A stretch of 64,000 nucleotides of DNA, taken from positions 890,952-954,951 of the forward strand of contig NZ_SKCI01000001.1 in assembly GCF_005434965.1 (NCBI RefSeq), given 5' to 3'. Below, piece by piece: positions 52,908 to 61,713 of this stretch (position 1 is its first letter; each line of letters starts with the position of its first letter). The stretch comes from Marimonas lutisalis. Its GTDB lineage: Bacteria > Pseudomonadota > Alphaproteobacteria > Rhodobacterales > Rhodobacteraceae. The notes under the pieces were generated by a model. That model saw only the letters and a list, made by a program, of their open reading frames with translations. It ran no database searches and had not been told where the DNA came from. Made by a program: the position numbers and the translations under genes.

Positions 52908-53870
52908 ATGTTTTTTCGTGTAGTGTGTCTGTGGCTGGTGCTTGGCGCTACGGCGCTGGCCGATCCATCTTTCTGGCGCCATGAATGGCCGGAGACGGAT
53001 TTTTCCCGAACCGAGATTCCGAACTGGGCCGAGATCATCTCGGGCGGGCCGGGCAAGGACGGCATTCCGGCGCTGTCGGATCCGCAGTTCCTGCCGGCCG
53101 CGCAGGAAAGCCGCATCGCCCCGCGCGAGCCGGTAATCGTGGTCGAGATCGACGGTGCCACGCCGCGCGCCTATCCGATCCGCTACCTGACATGGCACGA
53201 GATCGTCAATGACACGGTGGGCGGGGTGCCCGTGGCCGTCACCTTCTGTCCCTTGTGCAATTCCGCGCTGACCTTCGACCGGCGGGTGAAGGGGCGGGTG
53301 CTGACATTCGGCGTCACTGGCAAGCTGCGCCATTCGGACATGGTGATGTATGACCGCGAGACACAGAGCTGGTGGCAGCAGGCGCTGGGGCGCGGGATTG
53401 TGGGCGAGATGACCGGGGCCGAATTGCGGCAGATGCCCGGCTGGATGGAAAGCTGGGCGCAGTTTCGCGCCCGCAACCCCGAAGGGCTGGTGATGGCCGA
53501 GCCCGCCCATGCCCGGCCCTATGGCCGGAACCCCTATGCCGGCTATGACAGCGCCGCGCGGCCGTTTCTCTATTCCGGCGCGCGCCCGCCGCATGGCATC
53601 GACCCGCTGGCGCGCGTGGTGCGGGTGGGCGCACGCGCCTGGCCGATGGAGCGGCTGCGACAGGCGGGTCGGATCGAAGAGGCCGGCGTGGTGATCACCT
53701 GGGCCGCGGGGCAGGCCTCGGCGCTCGATACCGCGCGGATCGGGCAGGGGCGCGACGTTGGCACGATAAGGGTGCGCGATCGCGCCGGGCGCGATGTGGC
53801 CCATGATTTGATATTCGCCTTCGCCTTCCACGCCTTCTGGCCCGATGGGGACTGGATGCTGGGACGGTGA
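52908..53870 (+). CDS. DUF3179 domain exported protein
   Basis: A 320-residue protein with a signal peptide (LWLVLGATALA) and the DUF3179 core: AYPIRYLTWHEIVND, FCPLCNSALTFDRRV and SDMVMYDRETQSWWQQ. The CPLC motif suggests metal or thiol chemistry, but the function is unknown. AGGAGGGG lies seven bases before the ATG. It is the last gene before the AT-richer accessory region. Confidence 0.9.
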   Translation: MFFRVVCLWLVLGATALADPSFWRHEWPETDFSRTEIPNWAEIISGGPGKDGIPALSDPQFLPAAQESRIAPREPVIVVEIDGATPRAYPIRYLTWHEIVNDTVGGVPVAVTFCPLCNSALTFDRRVKGRVLTFGVTGKLRHSDMVMYDRETQSWWQQALGRGIVGEMTGAELRQMPGWMESWAQFRARNPEGLVMAEPAHARPYGRNPYAGYDSAARPFLYSGARPPHGIDPLARVVRVGARAWPMERLRQAGRIEEAGVVITWAAGQASALDTARIGQGRDVGTIRVRDRAGRDVAHDLIFAFAFHAFWPDGDWMLGR

Positions 53871-53925
53871 AGCGAAGGAGCCGGTGCTTGCCCTTGGCCT
53901 GATGCGAAGTGGGCGCCGGGCTCGA

Positions 53926-53985
53926 CTTTCCGGTCTGAGAGTTGGCATTTGCCGCACGCAGTCCCAAGGTCTGCATCGCGGACAA
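53926..53985. repeat. bipartite degenerate repeat, copy 1 (CGGTCTGAGAGTTGGCATTT)
   Basis: The first block aligns with CGGGCTCTGAGCTGCCATTC at 61438, and a second block CTGCATCGCGGACA lies 22 bases further on. Similar pairs occur at 55550 and 61436. It marks the left edge of the accessory stretch. Confidence 0.45.
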
Positions 53986-54069
53986 ACCGCCCACTCTTGA
54001 TCGGGGTCAAGGCAAACGCGCAGTGGCGTTACTAGGTTTGAAATCGGAACCAAGGCACAGAGCACGAAA

Positions 54070-55458
54070 ATGACACAGCATCGCTTCAAGCAACTTCGCG
54101 ACCTGGCAAGCGCCATGAGACTGCATCTGCATTTTCGTGCAATTGAACACGGTACAACGGCGAACTTGGCAGCCTATCAAGAGGAGCGGCTCAGAGACGT
54201 GGTCCGCCATGCGGTCAAGCATTCCAAGGCCTATGCGAGGCTCTGCGACGGGATAGACCTTTCAGGTGATTTTGCACTTCAGGATTTGCCGGTAACTGAC
54301 AAGCGTATGATGATGGATGATTTCGACGACTGGGTGACGGATCCCAGGCTGCAACTGACCGAAATCGAGCGGCAAATTGTCAAGGATCCTGACGAACAGT
54401 ATTACTTGGGAGAATACCGGATCGTCGCCACGAGCGGATCAAGCGGTCTTCGCGGAATTTTCGTATATGACCGTCATGAATGGCAGGTCGTTATCGCAGC
54501 CGCGCTTCGATGGGCTGAAATGTTCGGTGTTTCCCCGATTGGTCTAAGCACGAAGAAACTTGCTTCGGTGAAGGCTGGCTCGGCCACGCACGCGACCTCC
54601 CGGCTAGGTCAAAGCATGGCACTGGGAATGCCAAACCTGTTGATGCTGGACGCGACCAAGCCGCTTGACGAGTTGGTTGATGAGTTGAACGCCTTTCAGC
54701 CCAAGCTGTTCATGGGCTATGCCTCACTGATCGGTCTCCTGGCAATCGAGCAAATCGAAGGCCGTTTGAAAATCAAGCCTGAAATGGTCGCCAGTTTTAG
54801 TGAAATGTTGGGCCCGGACCGGGTCGCGAGGGCGCAGGAAGCGTGGGGGATCACGCCTTTCAACCATTACGGTGCCGCTGAACAAGTCATGATAGCCGCG
54901 GACTGCGACAAACATATGGGGCTACATCACTTCGCCGACATGTCCCTGGTCGAAATCGTGGATGAGGAAGGCCGCCCGGTGCCGCGGGGCACACCAGGGC
55001 ACAAGATCTTGCTCACAAATCTGCACCGCTATGTGCAGCCAGTCATCCGATACGAGATCACTGACCTGGTGACCGAAAAACCCGGTCTCTGCGATTGTGG
55101 AAGACCGTTTCCGCTATTCTCGGAAATCGGAGGTCGAACCGAAGACATTATCAGCCTTCCTGCCGCTGACGGTAGCCGAATTTCAATCTCACCGATGCTG
55201 ATTTTTGACTGCATGATTGGCGACGCAGACGTGGCAGAGTATCAGTATCACGTTGACGGCGATTGCCTGAATGTACGGATTGTTGCACGCGAAGGGGCGC
55301 AGAAGGAACGCATCGCGGCAACCTTGCAAAGCTCGTTGGACAAGGCTTTGAGGACTCAGGGTGCTAGCGGTTTCCAAATCGACATATCCTTTCGAGACCG
55401 TTTCATTCGGACCGAAGCAACAATGGGCAAGCTTAAACTGACCGGTGCGCCGAGCTAG
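54070..55458 (+). CDS. PaaK-like adenylate-forming enzyme (phenylacetate-CoA ligase/F390 synthetase type)
   Basis: A 462-residue protein of the ANL superfamily's PaaK branch. The phosphate-binding loop ATSGSSGLRGIFV (near 119-131), YGAAEQVM (around 276) and VIRYEITD plus the C-terminal TMGKLKLT with the late catalytic Lys are visible. It activates a carboxylate with ATP; the substrate is unknown. Sequence here is much poorer in GC than upstream genes and there is no partner pathway gene alongside, which suggests acquisition by transfer. Confidence 0.82.
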   Translation: MTQHRFKQLRDLASAMRLHLHFRAIEHGTTANLAAYQEERLRDVVRHAVKHSKAYARLCDGIDLSGDFALQDLPVTDKRMMMDDFDDWVTDPRLQLTEIERQIVKDPDEQYYLGEYRIVATSGSSGLRGIFVYDRHEWQVVIAAALRWAEMFGVSPIGLSTKKLASVKAGSATHATSRLGQSMALGMPNLLMLDATKPLDELVDELNAFQPKLFMGYASLIGLLAIEQIEGRLKIKPEMVASFSEMLGPDRVARAQEAWGITPFNHYGAAEQVMIAADCDKHMGLHHFADMSLVEIVDEEGRPVPRGTPGHKILLTNLHRYVQPVIRYEITDLVTEKPGLCDCGRPFPLFSEIGGRTEDIISLPAADGSRISISPMLIFDCMIGDADVAEYQYHVDGDCLNVRIVAREGAQKERIAATLQSSLDKALRTQGASGFQIDISFRDRFIRTEATMGKLKLTGAPS

Positions 55459-55549
55459 GAAACGGTCCCGGTGTAATCCGTGTCTTGATCATGTTCGATA
55501 CCTGCTCAATGCGCTTTCTGTGCGATCGGGCGGCATCGAAGAAGGTCCG

Positions 55550-55605
55550 CTCCGGGCTCTGAGCCGCCGTTTGCTGTGGTCGCTTAGAATGACTGCTTTG
55601 CGGAC
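55550..55605. repeat. bipartite degenerate repeat, copy 2 (CGGGCTCTGAGCCGCCGTTT)
   Basis: CGGGCTCTGAGCCGCC (55553-55568) followed by CTGCTTTGCGGACC (55593-55606). It is the main content of the 253-bp spacer 55459-55711; no gene is supported there. Confidence 0.5.
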
Positions 55606-55711
55606 CAAGCCGTCATTCGTATCGACTGCCTGACTTTATTGCTGATTGTCCACTCCATCCACAGGCGGACCTCGGTCAAAACCGAGGTCCGCGGCATGAG
55701 ATTTCCCCGGA

Positions 55712-56101
55712 TCAGCTTTCCTGTGCTATCCTGGCAATCGCTTCGACTGTGTCATCATCGTCGAAACCATAGCTCGGCTTCATCGCTTCGATGAAGATCG
55801 CGCGAATGGCGGCGTCGAAGCGATCGCCATGCTTTTGAAGCTCAACCACGCGCGCAGCAACATCCGGCGTCAGGATCGAAAGATCGAGTTCATGCTCTCT
55901 GTCCACATAGAACGGTTTCGACCATTGGGCAATCGTGCCCTCAATGGCGGCTTCGTAACGGTCCCCGAATTGCGCGAGATACCATACTCGGGCCGCTACA
56001 TCGGCTGGAAGCAAGGACAGATCATACTTGATCTCGGGTTCACCAGTTGCCAACGTGGCTGCAGTTGTGATGATTGCGGAAAGTGCGATTGTTTTGAACA
56101 T
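55712..56101 (-). CDS. small exported protein with two internal repeats
   Basis: A 129-residue protein: a signal peptide (MFKTIALSAIITTAATLA) and two 37-residue repeats, DLSLLPADVAARVWYLAQFG and DLSILTPDVAARVVELQKHG, each followed by DRYEAAI or DRFDAAI and ending in a KP pair. The repeats look helical. I recognise no family. It is divergent from the membrane-bound winged-helix/TPR regulator, with 110 bp between starts, so the regulator may control it. Confidence 0.65.
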   Translation of the reverse strand: MFKTIALSAIITTAATLATGEPEIKYDLSLLPADVAARVWYLAQFGDRYEAAIEGTIAQWSKPFYVDREHELDLSILTPDVAARVVELQKHGDRFDAAIRAIFIEAMKPSYGFDDDDTVEAIARIAQES

Positions 56102-56211
56102 GGCATCCTCGTGCGATTGTGTTTGACTTTCGGCGCTGCTTCGATCGATGCGGCGTCTGAGCTCACAAAGCGGGATGGCGTGCACGAAAGTCACGAAACG
56201 CGGAACGAAAA

Positions 56212-57828
56212 TTGGCGAAATCCAAAAAAAACTATAGAACTAAAGATGTTAGCTTTGACCCCGAAGCCGGGGTGATAACGAATCCAGACGGAACGAAATC
56301 GAGTCTTCGCCCGCAAACAGGCCAGGTGCTCTCGATTTTGGCCGTGAACTCTGGGCAGGTAGTGTCCAAAGAATCGCTAATGGATCAGGTGTGGTCCGAC
56401 ACCCATGTTACGGATGACAGCCTTGTCCAGTGCATCTCGGAGATCCGGAAAGCACTTGGTCCGGAGGCGGGCGCTCTCCTGCGCACTGTGCCGAAACAGG
56501 GCTACCGCCTAGATGTGTCGCTCGCGCGGCCACGTCGCCCGTCCCTGCTCACGACAGTCCGGATCGCCGTTCTGGCAATCTTAGCTGCTCTCGCGCTTTC
56601 GGCGCTACTGCTCACGCCTCGCCAGCAGGCCGCATCGGAGGTCCAGTCGATCGCCGTTCTACCTTTCGAGAACCTCAGCGGCAGTGCTGGGCAGGCCTAC
56701 TATTCCAACGGCCTCGCCGAGGAGCTCATCGTAAATCTCTCGAGGATCGCCGATCTTAGGGTCGTGTCGCGCGCAGCGTCCTTCTCGGTCGCGCAGAGTG
56801 CGAGCGATCCGCGACAAGTCGCCCGGGAATTGGGAGTGTCCTACCTCGTGGACGGTAGTGTGCGCCGCGAGGGTCAGACCCTACGGATCACGACCGCGCT
56901 AATCGACGGCGCGAACGGCGAAAACATCTGGGCTGATAGCTATGCGGGGGCCGAAGCGGATGTGTTCGATTTCCACGAGACGGTCCTCTCCGAACTCGTG
57001 CGTGTGTTGTCGGTCCGTCTGTCCCAGCAAGAGCGTGAACGCCTGGGAGTTCGGGGCACGCGCGATGTCGATGCCTTTGACAATTACCTTCGGGGCAAAG
57101 AGCTGGCCGGCTTCCTGACCGCGAGCCATAATGAACAAGCGGAAGAGGCCTTTGACGAGGCGATCCGACGTGACCCAGATTATGCCGCAGCCCACGCGCA
57201 ACTTTCGATCGTACTCAGCATGCGGGCCGAGTACGGCTGGGCAAGCGATGTGACGAACACCTTGGCGAGGGCGGTGCTGCATGCGGAACGGGCGGTGGCC
57301 CTTTCACCCGATCTGCCCTTTGCTCATTTCGCGCTCGGACGGCTTTTGTCCAGAGGTTTCATCGCGGACCTTGCAGGGGCCAGCGCCGAGTTCGAGAGGG
57401 CCATCGAACTCGACCCAAACTACACGGACGCTTACGCTTTTTACGCGATCGTGCAGTTGGCCAATGGACGGGCAGAGGATGGGTTGAACACCATCGCGGA
57501 AGCTTTCGCGCGCAATCCCGTTCCCCCGTATTGGTACTATATGCCGCTTGGACTGGCCAACTTCTACCTCGGCGACTACGAAGCAGCGGAGGCTGCGCTA
57601 ACTGAACTCCTCCAGCGCAACCCGAGACTCCAGAATGCCCTGCGGATCCTGATCGCAACTTATGGTCATATGGGACGGCTGGACGACGCCGAATGGTTGG
57701 TCATGGAATACGAGGCCTTGGGCGTCCCCGCCACGATCACCGACATCATGCAGGTGATCAACATCGAACACCCTCCCTACCGAGAGGCGGTCATTGACGG
57801 GCTGAGGCTTGCCGGCCTGCCGGAATAG
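56212..57828 (+). CDS. CadC-like membrane regulator: winged helix, one TM segment, TolB-like and TPR domains
   Basis: A 538-residue one-component regulator. Residues 1-105 are an OmpR-type winged helix (QVWSDTHVTDDSLVQCISEIRKAL), 113-135 a membrane helix (TTVRIAVLAILAALALSALL), 143-260 a periplasmic TolB/FlgO-like domain (SIAVLPFENLSG...RVVSRAASFSV), and 290-530 TPR-like repeats (AAHAQLSIVLSMRAEYG, FAHFALGRLLS). The start is TTG 56212, the only codon giving a full winged helix. It probably senses a periplasmic signal and controls the divergent small protein. Confidence 0.85.
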   Translation: MAKSKKNYRTKDVSFDPEAGVITNPDGTKSSLRPQTGQVLSILAVNSGQVVSKESLMDQVWSDTHVTDDSLVQCISEIRKALGPEAGALLRTVPKQGYRLDVSLARPRRPSLLTTVRIAVLAILAALALSALLLTPRQQAASEVQSIAVLPFENLSGSAGQAYYSNGLAEELIVNLSRIADLRVVSRAASFSVAQSASDPRQVARELGVSYLVDGSVRREGQTLRITTALIDGANGENIWADSYAGAEADVFDFHETVLSELVRVLSVRLSQQERERLGVRGTRDVDAFDNYLRGKELAGFLTASHNEQAEEAFDEAIRRDPDYAAAHAQLSIVLSMRAEYGWASDVTNTLARAVLHAERAVALSPDLPFAHFALGRLLSRGFIADLAGASAEFERAIELDPNYTDAYAFYAIVQLANGRAEDGLNTIAEAFARNPVPPYWYYMPLGLANFYLGDYEAAEAALTELLQRNPRLQNALRILIATYGHMGRLDDAEWLVMEYEALGVPATITDIMQVINIEHPPYREAVIDGLRLAGLPE

Positions 57829-57880
57829 GAGGTCCAAGTCGGCGCCATATACTGAAACATGGTCGCTGGGCTGTTCTGCT

Positions 57881-57907
57881 TCGGGCTCAGAGTTGCCGTT
57901 CGCGCAC
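57881..57907. repeat. degenerate repeat, copy 3 (CGGGCTCAGAGTTGCCGTTC)
   Basis: The first block only; no second block follows within 40 bases. It lies in the 230-bp spacer 57829-58058, in which nothing else is recognised. Confidence 0.45.
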
Positions 57908-58058
57908 CTTTGACGCACGACCGCTGAGCGGAAAAAAGACTTCATGAAAATCAAGCGATCGCTGTGTCTAGCTTGCCATCCCGATGGAAAATTGGCCGCC
58001 GTTTTGAGCTTCCCTACAACCGTGGTAGCCTCGGAGTAAGAAAAGAGGGGAGGAAAAC

Positions 58059-58877
58059 ATGTCCGACTTCGCAGAGTTCGGCGCACGTGAGAAAGAAGGG
58101 TGGGCTAACGGTGGCATTGTAGATGCATACATCAAATACTTCGTTCCCATCACGGACCATGTCGGCAACCACATTGCTGAAAATCACATCGTCGCCCAAG
58201 ACAAAGTTCTCGATCTTTGTTGTGGACAAGGAACTTTAACAGCTGTGATGTCAGAGAAAGGGGCCAACGTTACCGGTTTAGATTTTTCGCCCGAAATGCT
58301 TGCAAAGGCTCGCAGGTCTGCGCCGTCTGCAGAGATTGTCGAGGGGGATGCCATGGCGATGCCCTTTGACGATGCCGTATTCGATAAAGTCGTCTGTAAT
58401 TTCGGCATGATGCACATACCGGATCAACCCAAAACGCTTTCGGAAATTCGGCGTGTTTTGAAACCAAATGGCGAATTCATCATGGCAACTTGGGTTGGGC
58501 CTGCCGCGTCGCCAGCATTTGCAGCAGTGTTTGGGGCATTAAAGGCTCACGCTGATTTTTCTGCGGCACCAGCACAACCAGACTTGTTCGCATTTGCAGG
58601 TCGTGACTATGCAGAAGCGACTATGGCCGCAGCGAGGCTGGCGTTACTAAATCACGAAACGGTCGATTCTGAATGGGTTCTGGAACAACCGACCGAGTTG
58701 TTTGATATTTTTGTTACCGCAACCGTCGGCGCAGGAATGCTAGTTAGAAGCCAGACTGACGAGACGATTGAGAAGATAGCGGCGTCTATTGCTGAGACTG
58801 TCAGCAACAAGTTCAGTGACGGTTCAAAGTTCCATGTGCCGGTGCCGGTCGCTGTTATCTCTGCAAAGGCAAGCTGA
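58059..58877 (+). CDS. class I SAM-dependent methyltransferase (UbiE/COQ5-like)
   Basis: A 272-residue methyltransferase. DKVLDLCCGQGTLTAVMSEKGANVTGLDFS (48-77) contains the SAM loop and acidic strand end, and EGDAMAMPFDDAVFDKVVCNFGMMH is the following motif. The methyl acceptor is unknown. The ATG follows a very strong GAGGGGAGGA. The gene is noticeably AT-richer than the core genome and stands alone on the plus strand, consistent with recent transfer. Confidence 0.87.
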   Translation: MSDFAEFGAREKEGWANGGIVDAYIKYFVPITDHVGNHIAENHIVAQDKVLDLCCGQGTLTAVMSEKGANVTGLDFSPEMLAKARRSAPSAEIVEGDAMAMPFDDAVFDKVVCNFGMMHIPDQPKTLSEIRRVLKPNGEFIMATWVGPAASPAFAAVFGALKAHADFSAAPAQPDLFAFAGRDYAEATMAAARLALLNHETVDSEWVLEQPTELFDIFVTATVGAGMLVRSQTDETIEKIAASIAETVSNKFSDGSKFHVPVPVAVISAKAS

Positions 58878-58973
58878 ACAAAGGTCCCGTCTGGACCCAA
58901 AGAGGGGCTAAGGAGCCGCCAGTGTAAGCAAACGTTGTTGACGGGCAACTCCCGGTTCACTTAGTCTTTCGCA

Positions 58974-59438
58974 ATGACTAGCGGCAAGTATCTCGACGAT
59001 CTGTTGGTCGGAGACACCTTTGAAACCGGCGGGATCACTCTAACTGAGGGCGGGATAGTTGACTTCGCACTGGTACACGACCCACAGCCTTTCCACGTGG
59101 ACAAGGTGGCGGCGGCGAAGTCAATTTTCGGTGGCCTAATCGCCAGCGGTTTCCAAACCATAGCGCTCACCTTCCGACTATTCCGTGACACCGGCGTGCT
59201 TACCGGTACCAACTTAGGCGGTCATGGCATGGACGAGGTGCGGTGGCTCGCCCCCGTGCGCTCCGGCGACACGATCCGCGCGCGTGTTACAGTCGAGGCG
59301 ATCACGCCGTCACGCTCGAAGCCCGACCGGGGAACGGTTCGGTTCCGCTACCAGTCATACAACCAGGACGACGTCGAGGTGCTTAGTCTGACCATGGACC
59401 ACGTGATGGCGCGGCGGAAAGCAGGCAAATCGGCTTGA
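58974..59438 (+). CDS. MaoC-like (R)-hydratase family protein
   Basis: A 154-residue hotdog protein. FALVHDPQPFHVDKVAAAKS (32-51) is the MaoC active-site helix with the catalytic Asp/His, and GLIASGF follows. Such enzymes hydrate 2-enoyl-CoA or act on related thioesters. AGTC-CTTTCGCA upstream gives no strong ribosome site. It lies 96 bp after the methyltransferase and ends before the terminase remnant; no pathway partners. Confidence 0.87.
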   Translation: MTSGKYLDDLLVGDTFETGGITLTEGGIVDFALVHDPQPFHVDKVAAAKSIFGGLIASGFQTIALTFRLFRDTGVLTGTNLGGHGMDEVRWLAPVRSGDTIRARVTVEAITPSRSKPDRGTVRFRYQSYNQDDVEVLSLTMDHVMARRKAGKSA

Positions 59439-59598
59439 AGCAATGGTAGTTGGGTTCCGAACATTTTGATGTTTTGCGTCGAATTGCAGGAGTGGATGAT
59501 CTCCGTGCTTTTGTCTGCTTAGGGCTCGAAGCAGCCATCCGAGCCCTTTTGCCCAATGGCGGCTCTGCAGTGGCAGTTAACGCCCGAACGCGGAGTTT

Positions 59599-60058
59599 TT
59601 TTTTGGACGGCTTGTCGAACTGCGCAAAGGGATTTTCTGCCTCGGGAATACTTGCCGAAACCTTGGACCGCGCCGCAGCCGTCTGGCCAAACTCGACAAG
59701 CAAAGCATGCGCATGACGCATGGCCTCGGAACGCTGGGCAACCTCTGGCCTGGCTTTCCACAGTCCTGTGTCGGATTGAAACGTGCGGCCCTGGTCCTCG
59801 ATGATCGCCGTCAGTATCTCGACCTCCTCCAGCCGCGATGCCAGCAGGGCCAGCGGCAGCGCGTCAACAGGCGTCGCAAGGCCCATGGCGTCCAAGATCG
59901 CGGACAAGCCGCAAACAACTCCGCAGCGCGCTCAGACAGCCATTTAGGCGGCTCTGCGCAGCCGCTCAGCACCGAAGGCGCGTGCCCTTCACCCGGTCAG
60001 GCCGGAACGTGCCCTGGACGATCTTCATCTGGTTCGGAAATGGCTTCCTGCCCTTCAC
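59599..60058 (-). pseudogene. decayed phage terminase small subunit (P27 family)
   Basis: Reading the minus strand from GTG 60058 (GAGAGG seven bases ahead): frame 1 gives KGRKPFPNQMKIVQGTFRPD and ends at TGA 59966-59968; frame 2 gives AEPPKWLSERAAELFA; frame 3 gives ILDAMGLATPVDALPLALLA through ARSKVSAS to NPFAQFDKPSKK at 59599. Together this is the N-to-C order of a P27 small terminase (about 150 residues), which starts DNA packaging. Two frameshifts break it, and a run of nine A/T at its 3' end disturbs the tail. No large terminase or capsid genes accompany it. Confidence 0.7.
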
Positions 60059-60788
60059 AACGGAACCTCTCGAAATTTATCCTCAATTCTGGCGGCGTAA
60101 AATCGTGACCCCCCGCGTCGGTCTAGCGCCCGCCACTGGAGCGATCTGACCCGCCCCCCCCCCTCCCCTTTAGGTCGGAGGTGAACGCCACGCGCCGCCT
60201 ACTGAAGGCGCTTCGCCCTCTCGGGGTTTTGGGCCACTCACCGAGTTTTCCCAAGCGTTGCGGGTAGAAGAAAAGAAACCCAAATGTGCACCCAGTCTTA
60301 TCGGCCTCGCCAGTTCTTGTTTGTTATTGCTAGCGAAGGAACTGGCGACCGGTCTGTTTTGCTTTGCATGAACGCCCTCAACTGCGAGGAAGGTATCATT
60401 ATACCTCTTTAGTTTCAAGTAAGGCGCACCTGTTCATGTCAGAGGAACTGTGCTTGATTCGGGCACTGGCTTTCGTAGCCCCCGGGGATGGAATGCGCCG
60501 GTTTACGTTGTGCTTTCCACACTGTCCAAATGCCCATTTCATGACCCTCTTTCTGGACAAATGGACAGATTGGACAGGCGTTCAGGACAGCGGGTCGGGC
60601 TTCAGCCTGGATCGCAGCCGCTTTATTCAATACGTTAGCCAATGTGATGGCTTTGTGCTCGAAACGGCCGTGCGCTGTGCTTTGGTCTAAGGACTGCTTG
60701 CAAGCCAAGCGTTCGTCGAGCAGACCAGCAATATTGGAGAAATCGCGGTTTCCGAGCATAATGTTCCTGCAAAACAATGGAGGGAATC
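60059..60788. other. 730-bp stretch without a supported gene
   Basis: Contents: a C-run at 60150-60160, an 8-bp stem GCCAGTTC/GAACTGGC (60309-60316, 60339-60346), a perfect 16-base palindrome AGGTATCATTATACCT (60391-60406), and TGGACA direct repeats (60554-60576). Overlapping frames on both strands (60364-60690 plus, 60439-60777 minus) code for peptides I cannot place; they may be fragments of the same phage-derived insert as the terminase remnant. Confidence 0.5.
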
Positions 60789-60992
60789 GTGACAGTCGAG
60801 CGTTCGATCCTTTTGATTGTTGGTGTCATTGTTCTGGGAAGCGTCTTGCTGGCAGCTTTGCATAGTCAGAACTGGTTATGGCTGACTGGCATTATGGGCG
60901 CGCACCTTATTCAGGCCTCATTCACTGGCATGTGCCCGGTTGTCATGACGCTCAAGCGGCTTGGATTGCCGACCAAGGCAGGGTTCGCCTGA
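60789..60992 (+). CDS. DUF2892 small inner-membrane protein
   Basis: A 67-residue protein with two membrane helices (SILLIVGVIVLGSVLLAAL and WLWLTGIMGAHLIQASF) and the family ending FTGMCPVVMTLKRLGL. Members often accompany rhodanese or sulfur-handling genes, but none is nearby. GGAGGGA (60779-60785) lies five bases before GTG 60789, which I take as the start rather than the ATG at 60777 that overlaps the ribosome site. Confidence 0.8.
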   Translation: MTVERSILLIVGVIVLGSVLLAALHSQNWLWLTGIMGAHLIQASFTGMCPVVMTLKRLGLPTKAGFA

Positions 60993-61100
60993 AGCCTTTG
61001 GGTGATAGCAGAAGTGAGATTTTCCATTTTTCGATGACTGGTCTCGCGCTCGATGCATCAACCCAGCAAGCTTCAAAATTGAAATCTAGGAGTCTCGAAA

Positions 61101-61388
61101 ATGCCGAAGGGCTATCTCATTGCTCATATTCGCGTTCACGACAAAGATGCTTTTGAGGAGTTCAAACAACTTTCCGGTGCTGCGATCAAAGCTCACAATG
61201 GCAAAGTTCTGGTCAGGAACCCGTCGCCCGATCATCGCGAGGGCGGTGCAGAAGGCTTGGCGATCGTAATCGAATTTGAAAGCATCGACGCTGCCCGCAC
61301 TTTCTATGAGTCTGAAGCTTACACCGAGGCTCGTTCGGTGAGAGAAAAAATCTCGGATACCGACCTGATCCTTGTTGAGGGGCTTTAA
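61101..61388 (+). CDS. DUF1330 family protein
   Basis: A 95-residue dimeric ferredoxin-like (EthD/ABM-type) protein: PKGYLIAHIRVHDKDAFEEF at the start and VIEFESIDAARTFYESEAYTEARSVRE near the end are typical of DUF1330. Function unknown, possibly small-molecule stress. TAGGAGTC precedes the ATG. It is 108 bp behind the DUF2892 gene and also AT-rich. Confidence 0.88.
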   Translation: MPKGYLIAHIRVHDKDAFEEFKQLSGAAIKAHNGKVLVRNPSPDHREGGAEGLAIVIEFESIDAARTFYESEAYTEARSVREKISDTDLILVEGL

Positions 61389-61713
61389 GTCAAAGACCTG
61401 AATGCCGGAATTTCGAAGTTGCTCGGATCGTCTTCTCCGGGCTCTGAGCTGCCATTCGCTGCAACGGTGCCGAACGGCAGCTTAGCGGACGGAGCCGACA
61501 CTCGACCAATCAGCGCTAAAGACAGCTTCCGGCCCAAAGCTGCCATTCATCACGTGATCGCGACACCGCAGTGAGCCCAATCATAGCGGACTTTCACCGC
61601 AAGCGCATTATTCGAGCGCCGCGCGCAGTCAGCCGTGTGGGACCGTATCAAGCGAGGCCGACCTGAATTATCTCAACCAGTTTGCTCGGGGCTATGTGGA
61701 CCGAGTCTTCCGG
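61389..61713. other. 325-bp spacer with two degenerate repeats
   Basis: Holds repeat copies at 61436-61495 and 61525-61556 and no supported gene. The neighbouring DUF1330 gene and the cupin pseudogene both end here. Confidence 0.55.
61436..61495. repeat. bipartite degenerate repeat, copies 4 and 5
   Basis: CCGGGCTCTGAGCTGCCATT with CGCTGC, then CAGCTTAGCGGACG 24 bases on (61476-61490). A further half copy, CCGGCCCAAAGCTGCCATTC, follows at 61529-61548. This is the best-preserved member of the family also seen at 53926, 55550 and 57881. Confidence 0.55.

Noticed and set aside
59383-59598. C-terminal extension of the terminase remnant overlapping the MaoC gene
   Set aside because: Beyond the KPSKK segment the peptide no longer resembles a terminase and follows a nine-base homopolymer, so it is out of the original frame.
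60170-60777. Overlapping frames on both strands as genes
   Set aside because: No recognisable domain, no convincing ribosome site and mutual overlap.
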